A stretch of 22,874 nucleotides of DNA. Origin: Patescibacteria group bacterium. GTDB taxonomy: Bacteria; Patescibacteriota; Minisyncoccia; Phycocordibacterales; UBA2100. The stretch is taken from positions 1-22,874 of the forward strand of contig JANLHO010000039.1 of NCBI GenBank assembly GCA_024654485.1. The letters run 5' to 3'. Below, in pieces: positions 7,118 through 14,380 of the stretch (position 1 is its first letter; every line of letters starts with the position of its first letter). A model generated the notes under the pieces. That model worked only from the letters and a program-made list of their open reading frames with translations. It had not been told where the DNA came from and did no database searches. A program made the position numbers and the translations under genes.

Positions 7118-7657
7118 AATTGGTTCACGATACGGATCATCGTCTATAGAACGACGTTCCGTTGAGGCCTCTCCCTGTTTGTATGCCTCCGATATCGGGG
7201 CGCGAGCGGCTTTCCCCTCCGGCGGCGCAGAGGGTGGAGTGACAGGCGCGATCGGCGTTTTCGGCTCCGTGCCGCTTTCCTTTGCTTGCTTCTGCTCTCC
7301 TTCGTCCACTCCTCGTTCTTGCTCTCGGATGGCGCGTTCCATCTCGCCGCGTATCGGCCCAAAGACGACTTTTGAAATGTTGCCCGCAAGCGGCGCGGCG
7401 ACATCGGCGGGAATCTTTACCTCGCGCTCTATGTTCTTTTGCAGATCTTCCACCGGCTGGAACCCCAGGAGCGCGAGCATCACCTCGTTTTCAAGTTTTT
7501 CCCATTGGTCCAGATGCAGTTTGTGCGTATCGGCCAGCAAGCGCAGATGTTTCTGCACGTCGGCCGACATGATGGCGTTCTGCACCACTTCCGGAAGTTC
7601 CTTGAAGCGCGCCGCAAGCTCTTCGTTCAGGTTGATATCGTTGCCCGCCATGGTCAT
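7112..7657 (-). CDS. conserved cytoplasmic protein of CPR secretion loci
   Basis: 181 residues. ATG 7657 overlaps the TGA of the VirB6-like gene (ATGA), with AAGGAC just upstream; a second ATG two codons later (7651) is equally usable. The N-terminal 110 residues are helical and contain LPEVVQNAIMSADVQKHLRL, KLHLDQWEKLENEVML and LLGFQPVEDLQKNIEREV, a run I recall from proteins that sit beside VirB6-like genes in CPR genomes. The C-terminal third is Pro/Glu/Lys-rich and probably disordered. There is no signal peptide or membrane helix, so it should act in the cytoplasm. The tight coupling with the VirB6-like gene suggests a chaperone or docking partner; that is inference. The stop codon TAG lies at the edge of a repeat arm (7088-7117). 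Confidence 0.7.
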   Translation of the reverse strand: MTMAGNDINLNEELAARFKELPEVVQNAIMSADVQKHLRLLADTHKLHLDQWEKLENEVMLALLGFQPVEDLQKNIEREVKIPADVAAPLAGNISKVVFGPIRGEMERAIREQERGVDEGEQKQAKESGTEPKTPIAPVTPPSAPPEGKAARAPISEAYKQGEASTERRSIDDDPYREPIQ

Positions 7658-10290
7658 TTGTCCTTCTTGTCCTCCGGCTTAGGGCTTATCCCGCCGCCCT
7701 CAGCTTTGAGCGCTTCCGAGAGTGTGTCTAGAATCTTCTTGCTGCCAGTTTGCTTGCTCAGGTCACTTCTAATCTTACTGGCGACGCGCTCGCGGTGCTG
7801 CGGCGTCCGCGCGTACCATTTGTGCTGCCGCCCGACCTCTTCTTTCGCGGCGTCCGCCGCTTGCCTCGCGCGGGACACTTCCGCATCTCCCGCTTTTTGA
7901 ACTGCCTGTTTGGTTTCGTTGGAACTCTCGGCGAGCTTAGCAATCTCGGCGTCAAGGTCCTTAACGGCCTTTTCCGCCTCCCCTGTCGTGAGTTGATGTC
8001 TCCGGCCGTCGACGACAACGGTGAATTTTTTGTTTGCGAACGCGTCGCGCTGCTTCTCAAGCTCTTTGACGCGATCACGCGCGTGATTAATATCAGCGGC
8101 TTCCTGACGCATCTCACTCTCGCGGCGCGCTTTAAGGGCGTCAATCTCCGCTGGCGCTGCGGTACCCTCCTGGACGCGTGTTGTGAGATTGGCGAGATTG
8201 CCTCCGTACACTCTCTCATTGTCCTCGGAGGCGGCCTGTTTTCCGTCGTACTCAGTCCTTGCGGATTCTATGTCCTTCTCAATGGCCGCGCTCTCGGTCT
8301 TTGCGGCGCTTTGCACTGCGTCCGTAATTTTCTTGGTGTTGTCTCGCTGCAATTCTTTCATTTCACGTCGCTCGAGGCGGCGAGCGAGCTCCTCCCCTCT
8401 TGCATTCGCTCGGATGTCCGCCTCTTGGGCGGGTGACACTGATAGCGTCTTGCCTATATCTTCGGCCTTCTTGATGTCTTCTTTAAGCCGGCCGGCGTAG
8501 CTCTTCGCGTCCTTGGATGTTGCGCCTGCCGCGAAGCCCTTGATGCCGATTTGCTCGAGGACCTTCTTCGCGGGCTCGGTATTGAGGAGATTGAATTTAC
8601 TATCGGTGGCCTTCCCATAGCGGTCGGCACTGCGCGCCTTGCTGGCGGCGAGACGGAGCTTTTCATCAGCGCTCACTCCCGCGCGCTGCGCCATTCCTTC
8701 CAGACGGCGGATAACTGAATCATCCCGACCCTCCGCTTTGGCTCTTTTCGCGAGGTTGGAATATCGCCGCTCCCTATCCAGAAGCGGAGTCGCTGCAAGA
8801 CTCGCCGCCGCAGCGTCCTTTTCGCGACGCTTTTGCAACACGGTGAGACGTCCGGGTAGAGGACTTCTGCGGATAGCCCAGCCAGCGGCGCGGGAACCGA
8901 GCGTGAGCGGTGAGATGGCAAGACCCTGGGCGAAATTGAAGTTGGTGATGCCGCTCGCGAAGGAGCTGGAAAGCCTGAACGTGATAAAGAGTAGCCCGAG
9001 TATCATCAGGTAGCTCACCACGGCGTTGAGCGAGGCAGTGCCATCGGGGCTGGTGACGATGTCACCCAGTGCGTCACGCGAGGCGCTGCCGACGGGACCC
9101 ACCAGATTGTACGCAATGTTGAGCGTGGCCCACAGGAAGAACATAAGTAGCGGCGCGAGAGCGGCGCTTTTCAGAAGAGAGCTCCACCATGTGTCCCACC
9201 CCACTTTCGTCGCGGCCAGCTTGGGCACAAGATATGTCGCGAATGCCAGGGACGCTGTGATGAAGAGGAAAATTATCATCAAGGCGCGCGAAAGTAGCAG
9301 GAATGCGCCGTACAAGAGGACTAGCGCCGCTCCGCCCAGTATTGCGAAGACAAGGATACCGTGCATAAGCGCTATCCAGCCGTTGTCGCGCGCCTCGGCG
9401 ATGTCGTTGATGCTCTGGAGCGAGTTGCCGAAGCCGCGTACCCCCAGGAGGTCTATAAAAGTCCCCGCTATTCCGGAAGACGCGGCAGCGCCGCTCTGCT
9501 GGCCGGCTCCTACGGATTGGTTCGCCGTGTTGCCCGTGTTGAGTCCGGCGGCGTTGTATATCTGGGTCGCCGTGTAATTGGATGCATCCACTATTATCTT
9601 GGCAAAGAGCAGGCTGAAGTTGATCAGGATTGCGATGACTAGCACTTTCGCTATCGTTTTCTTCTGCCCGTATTCTTTTATACCGAGTATGATGCTGATG
9701 GCGGTGAAAGTGAAAATACCGATTATGAGAATATTTGCGATATCACGGAAAGCGCTCCACGCCTGCTCTACTGCGACATGGATGCTGTCGTACCACGCGG
9801 CGAATTGGATTATGGTGTTCTCTACGAGCCAATTGAAAAGCAGGCCGGATATGGTAAGGATCCACGAAGCGGCGTAGATAAGAGTGGCGCTCGTAAGCGC
9901 CGCGAGCGCGCGCCCCATGCAAGTAAACGGGCTTGACATGGTTGCAAGAAATCCGGAGCACGAGGTGGGGCCGGTGTCTAGCTGCACATGCCCAGATGTT
10001 CCCTGTGCCGAATCAGGTACGCAAATAGATGAACCCCACGTTGACGATTCCTCCTTATAGCCATCTGCACAATTGGGAACTTCGTTCACGATTGGATTGC
10101 TCGTGGAGCCCGATGTATTGACGCATGTCCAATCGGAAGTGACCAGAACGGCGGTTCTTTGCCACTGAAGAGTCGAGCCAGCGGGACAGGAATATTGCGG
10201 CATTGCATAAACCGAATCTGCCCCCAGAAGAAAGGATGCGAGAACCGAAATGGTTGCAATGACGTAGAAGTGAGTATGTGTGGATTTCAT
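7654..10290 (-). CDS. VirB6/TrbL-like polytopic protein with long coiled-coil tail
   Basis: 878 residues from ATG 10290, four bases after the upstream gene. It begins with a signal peptide (about residues 1-29, ending DSVYAM) and a short Cys-containing exported segment. From about residue 125 to 455 there are roughly seven membrane helices, including LIIGIFTFTAISIILGI, VLVIAILINFSLLFAKIIV and ALMIIFLFITASLAFATYLV, the layout of VirB6/TrbL channel proteins. The C-terminal 400 residues are highly charged, Ala-, Lys-, Glu- and Arg-rich, predicted long helix or coiled coil (AEDIGKTLSVSPAQEADIRA; RDRVKELEKQRDAFANKKF), and must lie on the cytoplasmic or outer face depending on helix number. VirB6 forms part of the inner-membrane pore of type IV secretion systems. 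The huge charged tail is unlike classical 300-residue VirB6 and resembles the extended VirB6 and TrbL forms. Confidence 0.85.
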   Translation of the reverse strand: MKSTHTHFYVIATISVLASFLLGADSVYAMPQYSCPAGSTLQWQRTAVLVTSDWTCVNTSGSTSNPIVNEVPNCADGYKEESSTWGSSICVPDSAQGTSGHVQLDTGPTSCSGFLATMSSPFTCMGRALAALTSATLIYAASWILTISGLLFNWLVENTIIQFAAWYDSIHVAVEQAWSAFRDIANILIIGIFTFTAISIILGIKEYGQKKTIAKVLVIAILINFSLLFAKIIVDASNYTATQIYNAAGLNTGNTANQSVGAGQQSGAAASSGIAGTFIDLLGVRGFGNSLQSINDIAEARDNGWIALMHGILVFAILGGAALVLLYGAFLLLSRALMIIFLFITASLAFATYLVPKLAATKVGWDTWWSSLLKSAALAPLLMFFLWATLNIAYNLVGPVGSASRDALGDIVTSPDGTASLNAVVSYLMILGLLFITFRLSSSFASGITNFNFAQGLAISPLTLGSRAAGWAIRRSPLPGRLTVLQKRREKDAAAASLAATPLLDRERRYSNLAKRAKAEGRDDSVIRRLEGMAQRAGVSADEKLRLAASKARSADRYGKATDSKFNLLNTEPAKKVLEQIGIKGFAAGATSKDAKSYAGRLKEDIKKAEDIGKTLSVSPAQEADIRANARGEELARRLERREMKELQRDNTKKITDAVQSAAKTESAAIEKDIESARTEYDGKQAASEDNERVYGGNLANLTTRVQEGTAAPAEIDALKARRESEMRQEAADINHARDRVKELEKQRDAFANKKFTVVVDGRRHQLTTGEAEKAVKDLDAEIAKLAESSNETKQAVQKAGDAEVSRARQAADAAKEEVGRQHKWYARTPQHRERVASKIRSDLSKQTGSKKILDTLSEALKAEGGGISPKPEDKKDK

Positions 10291-10294
10291 ACGT

Positions 10295-11941
10295 TTACTG
10301 CTTCCACATGCTTGTCCAGATATCCAGAGTCGTCTGGCTCTGTACGTTGCACCAGCCGGTGCGGTTGCTCGCGCTGAAATCGCCTCCGGTCGGAGCGCCG
10401 TCGGCCCAGTCCTCCACGGTGTCCTCCACGAGCAGGGTCATCAGGTCCCTTACCCCGGCTAGCTCCTGCGTAACGCCCTGAAGGTCTGGCTGCGTGTGCA
10501 GTCTGTGCTCGGCGACGAGAGTATCAAGCTGCTGGAGCGCCACGCGTTGCGCGTTGAGCGAGGTCGTGTTGGTTACGCCTTCAATGAGGGTTCCGATAAG
10601 CGATAGCGCTTGCTTTGAGGCGTCTATGTTTACGCTGGTCCTTTCTGCGCGGCCGCGTATCTGTGAATCCACGACAGTTTGCGAGAATACGGTGGAGGTC
10701 GCCACTTTGAGCGTCGTTCCGCCTCCCGACGCGCATGTTCCGGATTGAGAGACGGAGGAAGTGCACACCTTCGGGATAATCAGGTCCCAACACTGCGTCT
10801 CTGCGCTGCGAAGTTGCGATATCGCGCCAATTAGGCTCTGCGCTATCCCGTCCACCGCGCTGAAATATGCCTGCTCTACCTGCTGCGCGGCCGCGAGTAT
10901 CTGGAGCGCGACATTGGCGGCGGCGCCCCGCACGCCCGCGGCGCTCTCGGCCGCCACCTGATCTATGTAGGAGGGCTGCCCGCCCACCGACTGCCCCAAA
11001 CCGGTGAGGCCCCGCGTATCGCCGACTATTTGCGTGGTGACGCCGGAGTACAAAGCGCCTATCATCTGCCCCACGTCGTTCGCACTCTGAAGCTGCTGCA
11101 CCGGACTCTGCAATAGCTGCTCAAATGACTGCTCCACGACGGACGATGGCGTTACTATCCTCTCCGTGAGAGGGTTCTGCGCGTTGTCCGTGCCGGAGTA
11201 GAATCCACGACCCTGATCCCATTGTATCTGCTGGTATGCAATAGAAGGAGAAACATACCGCGAGAGGCTGATATTCTCGGCGATATGGTACGCGATGATG
11301 GCGTAGCATTGCGGCTGCGATGCTTTCCAGAAGCTGGAAAAACTGAAAGGATCCTGACCGTTCCACCACGTCCGCAAATCGCCCGGATACGGGCACGTGA
11401 GGGTTTCGTTTTGCGTGGTCTTGCGCTCGCCGTAGTAATACTGCGCCAGAGCGCGCGTGATGGGGGCCTGCAGTGCGGGATTCAGGTTGGTTAGCGTCGA
11501 TCCCTGCAGAAAGCCGTATAGAAATGCGCGGTCGCTCACGTCCAGTATTTCCTGCCCGTAGTTTTGCACGTAGAGAGGGTTGCCGTTGCGTCCTTTCTGG
11601 ACGGCGGTATATATCTGCTTGAGAAGCGCCGAGAGCGCGCTTTCGCGTTCGCGGTTGACCACCTCGCGCAGCACGCACTCCTTATACACGATAGTGCCGG
11701 TGTTCAACTCCACCGTGGCGTCCGACACGGGCACGTACGCGCCGCCTATGGCGGAGAGCGCGCCGACCGACATGGCGTACGAGCCGTTCTGATTGCAATC
11801 AAAGATACCCTGACGCTTGAACTGGTACGCCTCGCCCGATGGATTCGTTCCCGTGTCCGCGTTCTGATCGGTCGTCTGCGCGCCGGCGGGGAGCGGCGAT
11901 AGAAGGACGGCTAGCAGAAATATGGTAGATATGTGCTTCAC
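10295..11941 (-). CDS. large exported protein of the secretion locus, unknown function
   Basis: 548 residues if begun at GTG 11941, which gives a clean signal peptide (VKHISTIFLLAVLLSPLPAGAQ). Two ATGs lie in frame upstream: 12061, overlapping the previous stop as ATGA, and 12019. The 40 codons between them and the GTG are made of the 116-bp palindromic element and look non-coding, so I prefer the GTG, with real doubt. The mature protein is mostly helical, with Cys in IFDCNQNGSY, YKECVLREVV, LTCPYPGDLRTWW, ETQCWDLIIPKVC and TGWCNVQ, suggesting disulfides outside the membrane. GRNGNPLYVQNYGQEILDVS and YYYGERKT look like motifs of a CPR family seen before the VirB6-like gene. A VirB5- or TrbJ-like role, at the base or tip of the machine, would fit position and size but is not shown by sequence. 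Confidence 0.66.
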   Translation of the reverse strand: MKHISTIFLLAVLLSPLPAGAQTTDQNADTGTNPSGEAYQFKRQGIFDCNQNGSYAMSVGALSAIGGAYVPVSDATVELNTGTIVYKECVLREVVNRERESALSALLKQIYTAVQKGRNGNPLYVQNYGQEILDVSDRAFLYGFLQGSTLTNLNPALQAPITRALAQYYYGERKTTQNETLTCPYPGDLRTWWNGQDPFSFSSFWKASQPQCYAIIAYHIAENISLSRYVSPSIAYQQIQWDQGRGFYSGTDNAQNPLTERIVTPSSVVEQSFEQLLQSPVQQLQSANDVGQMIGALYSGVTTQIVGDTRGLTGLGQSVGGQPSYIDQVAAESAAGVRGAAANVALQILAAAQQVEQAYFSAVDGIAQSLIGAISQLRSAETQCWDLIIPKVCTSSVSQSGTCASGGGTTLKVATSTVFSQTVVDSQIRGRAERTSVNIDASKQALSLIGTLIEGVTNTTSLNAQRVALQQLDTLVAEHRLHTQPDLQGVTQELAGVRDLMTLLVEDTVEDWADGAPTGGDFSASNRTGWCNVQSQTTLDIWTSMWKQ

Positions 11942-12056
11942 CCCGTTAGAGGCCCGTGCTCGTGGCGCGTTTACGGTGTCAAGTATACCTTGCAGCGCCT
12001 GCGGGGCGCTTTTTGTCATGCGGTCCTGTACAGGGCGACCGCGGCCTCTAACGGGG
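11941..12056. repeat. 116-bp palindromic element with perfect 14-base inverted ends
   Basis: CCCCGTTAGAGGCC at 11941-11954 is the exact reverse complement of GGCCTCTAACGGGG at 12043-12056. Inside lie two more hairpins: GCGGTC/GACCGC (12020-12025 and 12037-12042) around CCTGTACAGG, and AGCGCC/GGCGCT (11994-11999 and 12005-12010). It fills the space between two secretion genes and borders the preferred GTG start of the exported protein. No transposase is encoded. Confidence 0.8.
11994..12015 (+). terminator. terminator-like hairpin on the plus strand inside the 116-bp element
   Basis: AGCGCC-TGCGG-GGCGCT is followed by TTTTTG. This has the form of a Rho-independent terminator for plus-strand transcription, though no plus-strand gene is known here. 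It might stop antisense transcription or be a chance part of the palindrome. Confidence 0.35.
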
Positions 12057-12057
12057 C

Positions 12058-12942
12058 TCATGGATTTTTGCTCTTGTAGTATGTCGTGAGCGAGTTGAAT
12101 GATGTCAACATGCCGGATTCGGCCCTTTCGTACGAGCCAAGTAGCGCGGCGACTGCGAACGGATCGTCGGCGTGCCCCGCGAGCGCTTCAAGCGTCGCGC
12201 CGAATTGCTGCATCGCGTTCAGTATCATGAGGTGATGGGGAGCGGCGTCCGCTGGAGCGACGACCTTCGCCGTGGAGCTCGCTGCATCAAAGTAGCGCTG
12301 CGCGCCCTTCCGGAGCTCTGTGAGGTAGCTTGCGTCTTTGGTGTCTACGTACTGCGCGAATGTTTCGTATTCCGGCACCGTATTCTCCAGCAGAGGCGCG
12401 AGCGAATCCCGCAAGTCGCTCCTGTACGCGAGCATGCGTGCGTAAGAGTTATCCGTGTCTACCTGTATGTCGCTCCTTGTATATACCTTATATGGTACGG
12501 ATGTCCGGAGAAGCGGAAGTATGTTGTCGGCTGCGGCGTTGGCAGTTGACGTGGAGTAGGTGCCCATTTGCTGCAATCCGGTGTAAGCGCCGAGGATGTT
12601 GCCGATTATCTGCGCGCTTAGCTGTGAGATGGGGTCGGAAGATGTAGCCGAGCCACTCAAGCCGTCGCCTCCGAGTGCGTACGGCGCAAAGAGATCGCCT
12701 GACCCTTGCGCTGGAGCACCCTGCGGCGCACCCTGCGCGCCCTGCGTGGCCGCTACTTCCGGCGCGCCGGCACCTCCTCCGGATATTGCGCGCCAGCCGA
12801 TGACGGTCGCAAGCACCACCACGGCGATGACCGCGCTCACGACCATGGGAGAAGCGCCTCTCGTGCGGACGGCACTGATACGACGTGGGGCGCTCCCATG
12901 CACAAAGTAGCCCACGCCTGTCTGCGCGCGTTTTCTTTCCAC
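12058..12942 (-). CDS. single-span membrane protein with outer helical domain
   Basis: 294 residues if begun at GTG 12942, which lies 7 bases after a TATACT -10 box. The frame is open back to 13191, but that stretch runs through the 190-bp nested inverted repeat and is not credible as protein. An alternative ATG at 12984 would add 14 residues. A basic N-terminus is followed by one helix (about residues 33-51, MVVSAVIAVVVLATVIGW), an Ala/Gly/Pro/Gln linker, and a helical outer domain of about 180 residues ending with PHHLMILNAMQQFGATLEAL and SFNSLTTYYKSK. The domain layout matches that of the neighbouring gene 14099-13203, so the two may be old paralogs. No family name is known to me; a pilus or secretion accessory role is inferred from position at the head of the operon. 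Confidence 0.62.
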   Translation of the reverse strand: MERKRAQTGVGYFVHGSAPRRISAVRTRGASPMVVSAVIAVVVLATVIGWRAISGGGAGAPEVAATQGAQGAPQGAPAQGSGDLFAPYALGGDGLSGSATSSDPISQLSAQIIGNILGAYTGLQQMGTYSTSTANAAADNILPLLRTSVPYKVYTRSDIQVDTDNSYARMLAYRSDLRDSLAPLLENTVPEYETFAQYVDTKDASYLTELRKGAQRYFDAASSTAKVVAPADAAPHHLMILNAMQQFGATLEALAGHADDPFAVAALLGSYERAESGMLTSFNSLTTYYKSKNP

Positions 12943-12949
12943 ATCTGGA

Positions 12950-12955
12950 AGTATA
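12950..12955 (-). promoter_or_regulatory. -10 box for the 12942-12058 gene
   Basis: TATACT lies 7 bases before GTG 12942, so transcription should begin at or one base before the start codon. No good -35 box is found at 16-18 bases; a TTGACA at 12996-12991 is 35 bases away. Confidence 0.45.
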
Positions 12956-12994
12956 ACGCACGCAGCCGCCCGCGATTTTCCCATTTGCCATGTC

Positions 12995-13187
12995 AAGGGG
13001 AAATCTCCTTGCGTTCGCGCACCAACCGGCGACTCGCTTTTGGGGTCTCTGCAGCGCGACGGCGCGAAGCCGAGGGAATTTTTAGAGCCGACGCTACGGT
13101 CGGCTCCCCGATCCCGCGCGGCGTCGGGGCAGAAAATTCCCGACCCCACAAAGCTAGTTGCCGGTGGGTGCGTTACGTTATCCCCTT
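12995..13187. repeat. about 190-bp nested inverted repeat, cloverleaf-like
   Basis: The outer arms 12995-13047 and 13142-13187 are imperfect inverted copies sharing AAGGGG, GCACC, ACCGGC and TTGGGGTC-type blocks. Inside are GGGAATTTT (13074-13082) against AAAATTCCC (13133-13141), a perfect 8-bp hairpin GAGCCGAC/GTCGGCTC (13085-13092 and 13099-13106), and a side hairpin CCCCGA/TCGGGG within 13107-13131. It occupies most of the spacer between two secretion genes. It may be a structured RNA or a non-autonomous mobile element. Confidence 0.72.
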
Positions 13188-13202
13188 GCATAGCGTAGTC
13201 GT

Positions 13203-14099
13203 CTACAGCCCTATCGGTGAAAACGTGAAGACAGAGCCGGAATCCAGCGCGCTGAAAGTCACGCCGTATGAGGCGAAGAGCTGCGCAAGGTATACGTAAT
13301 TTTCTATGAATTTGTCGGCGCTGGCGTTGTATGTCTGTATCGCGTCCACGAAATCACTGTCGGACACCGCCTTGGGAACGAGAGCGAGCTTGGTGCCTAT
13401 CTCCACGTAGCTTGCAGATAGAGCGTTGTGAGCTGATGCGGCAGCCGGAGGAACGGTATCCATTCTCTGCAGCGAGCGTCCGATGCCGGACAAGTCGTCG
13501 GCAAGCGCCGTGAGCGCCGCCGCCTTGAGCGGGTCGGTGCGGTCCTCGGCCTGGTCGCGCAAAACCTGTGCTTCATTTGAGTGCCGGGCTTCAAATGATT
13601 GGATGAACGAGCCGACCTCGTTGCCGTAGTCAAAGAGCGCCTGCTGCTGCGGAGTTCGGGAAGACGTGTCCGACTGCACCGCCACAAGTCCACGCGGGAC
13701 GAATTCATACGAAAGACTGATATCCACGCCTCCCTCGCCGGTTGTCTGCCCATGCGGCTGCGTCGTATCGGAAAGTAGGGCCACGAAAGCGTCAAAGTCA
13801 AAAGCGCCTGTCTGCGATCCCGGTGCCGCCCCACTCGCGGGGAGCGAGGGCTCTATGTAAGTGTATGGCGCGCCGCTCTGCACCCGCTGCATGATAGTTT
13901 CGCGGGACGATTGGCCCCCGCTCTGCTCTGCGGGATACGCCGCCCCACTCGGCGCGCTACCTCCGCCGCCCCACACCGTGAGCCTTGATGCGGCGGGAGA
14001 CACCGGCGCGCTGGCTCCGACGACGAACACGCCGACGACAAAAACGAGACCTGCGGCGGCAAGGCCGGAGGCATACGGATGTGAGCGTATCCAATCCAT
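13203..14099 (-). CDS. single-span membrane protein with outer helical domain (first operon gene)
   Basis: 298 residues from ATG 14099 (MDWIRSHPY). An ATG at 14195 was rejected because the extra 32 residues are read from repeat DNA. A TACACT -10 box lies 6 bases above the ATG, predicting a leaderless message. One membrane helix covers about residues 11-30 (GLAAAGLVFVVGVFVVGAS), then a Ser/Pro/Gly-rich linker, then a helical outer domain including FDYGNEVGSFIQSFEARHSN and VPPAAASAHNALSASYVEIG. That layout, with a P-x-x-A-x-x-H-N-x-L-type helix followed by a final helix rich in Tyr, parallels gene 12942-12058. The function is unknown. Being the first gene below the divergent promoter region, it likely heads the secretion operon, with possible internal promoters further down. 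Confidence 0.66.
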   Translation of the reverse strand: MDWIRSHPYASGLAAAGLVFVVGVFVVGASAPVSPAASRLTVWGGGGSAPSGAAYPAEQSGGQSSRETIMQRVQSGAPYTYIEPSLPASGAAPGSQTGAFDFDAFVALLSDTTQPHGQTTGEGGVDISLSYEFVPRGLVAVQSDTSSRTPQQQALFDYGNEVGSFIQSFEARHSNEAQVLRDQAEDRTDPLKAAALTALADDLSGIGRSLQRMDTVPPAAASAHNALSASYVEIGTKLALVPKAVSDSDFVDAIQTYNASADKFIENYVYLAQLFASYGVTFSALDSGSVFTFSPIGL

Positions 14100-14105
14100 A
14101 GAAGT

Positions 14106-14111
14106 AGTGTA
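14106..14111 (-). promoter_or_regulatory. -10 box of the secretion operon (first gene)
   Basis: TACACT is followed by exactly 6 bases and then ATG 14099, which predicts a leaderless message. The box is embedded in the end of a 7-base-repeat arm. No strong -35 is seen. Confidence 0.45.
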
Positions 14112-14147
14112 CAGCGAACGGAGACCGGTGAACAGAAATCGGTGGAC
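14109..14147. repeat. single 7-base-repeat arm before the first operon gene
   Basis: The plus strand reads ACAGCGAACGGAGACCGGTG and continues AACAGAAATCGGTGGAC, a degenerate run of the A[AC]CAGNG unit. It is oriented as the arms that precede other start codons in this operon, but has no partner arm on the far side, where the neighbouring gene is divergent. Confidence 0.6.
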
Positions 14148-14190
14148 ATCGCACGTCAGGCCTCCGTCCTTGTCGCATGGATCTTTCCCT

Positions 14191-14237
14191 CCCACATACC
14201 AATACTTTATATATTATATAAAGTATTGGGATGTGGG
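14191..14237. repeat. 47-bp AT-rich palindrome, copy 1
   Basis: CCAATACTTTATAT (14199-14212) and ATATAAAGTATTGG (14216-14229) are perfect inverted copies around ATT, and the pairing extends with CCCACAT/ATGTGGG outside one mismatch. It sits in the divergent spacer, so it is not a terminator for either gene. A second copy of the core is at 21335-21375. Confidence 0.88.
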
Positions 14238-14368
14238 CTACGAGGCGCAATGTCACCGGTGTGGGCAATCCGTGACGACCTGCGCAGACAATAATGGTGG
14301 GCGAAATGCTGCGAGAGGATATGTAGCGGCTATTCCACACTCGCAGGCTCCTGTGCGTTTGGCCGTAC

Positions 14369-14374
14369 TATAAT
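14369..14374 (+). promoter_or_regulatory. -10 box of the LTD gene
   Basis: A consensus TATAAT is followed by 6 bases and ATG 14381, so the first transcribed base should be the A of the start codon. The -35 region is weak. Confidence 0.65.
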
Positions 14375-14380
14375 AGACAC

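Noticed and set aside
12950..12996. TTGACA and TATACT as one promoter pair upstream of the 12942 gene
   Set aside because: They are 35 bases apart, about twice the permitted spacing; only the -10 box is kept.
12995..13187. Integron attC recombination site
   Set aside because: Large nested palindrome but no RYYYAAC/GTTRRRY core pair at the ends, and no integrase or cassette layout.
13861..14373. Plus-strand frame across the divergent spacer containing CHRCG
   Set aside because: It overlaps the first operon gene, the palindrome and the LTD promoter; the Cys pair alone is not evidence of a zinc protein.
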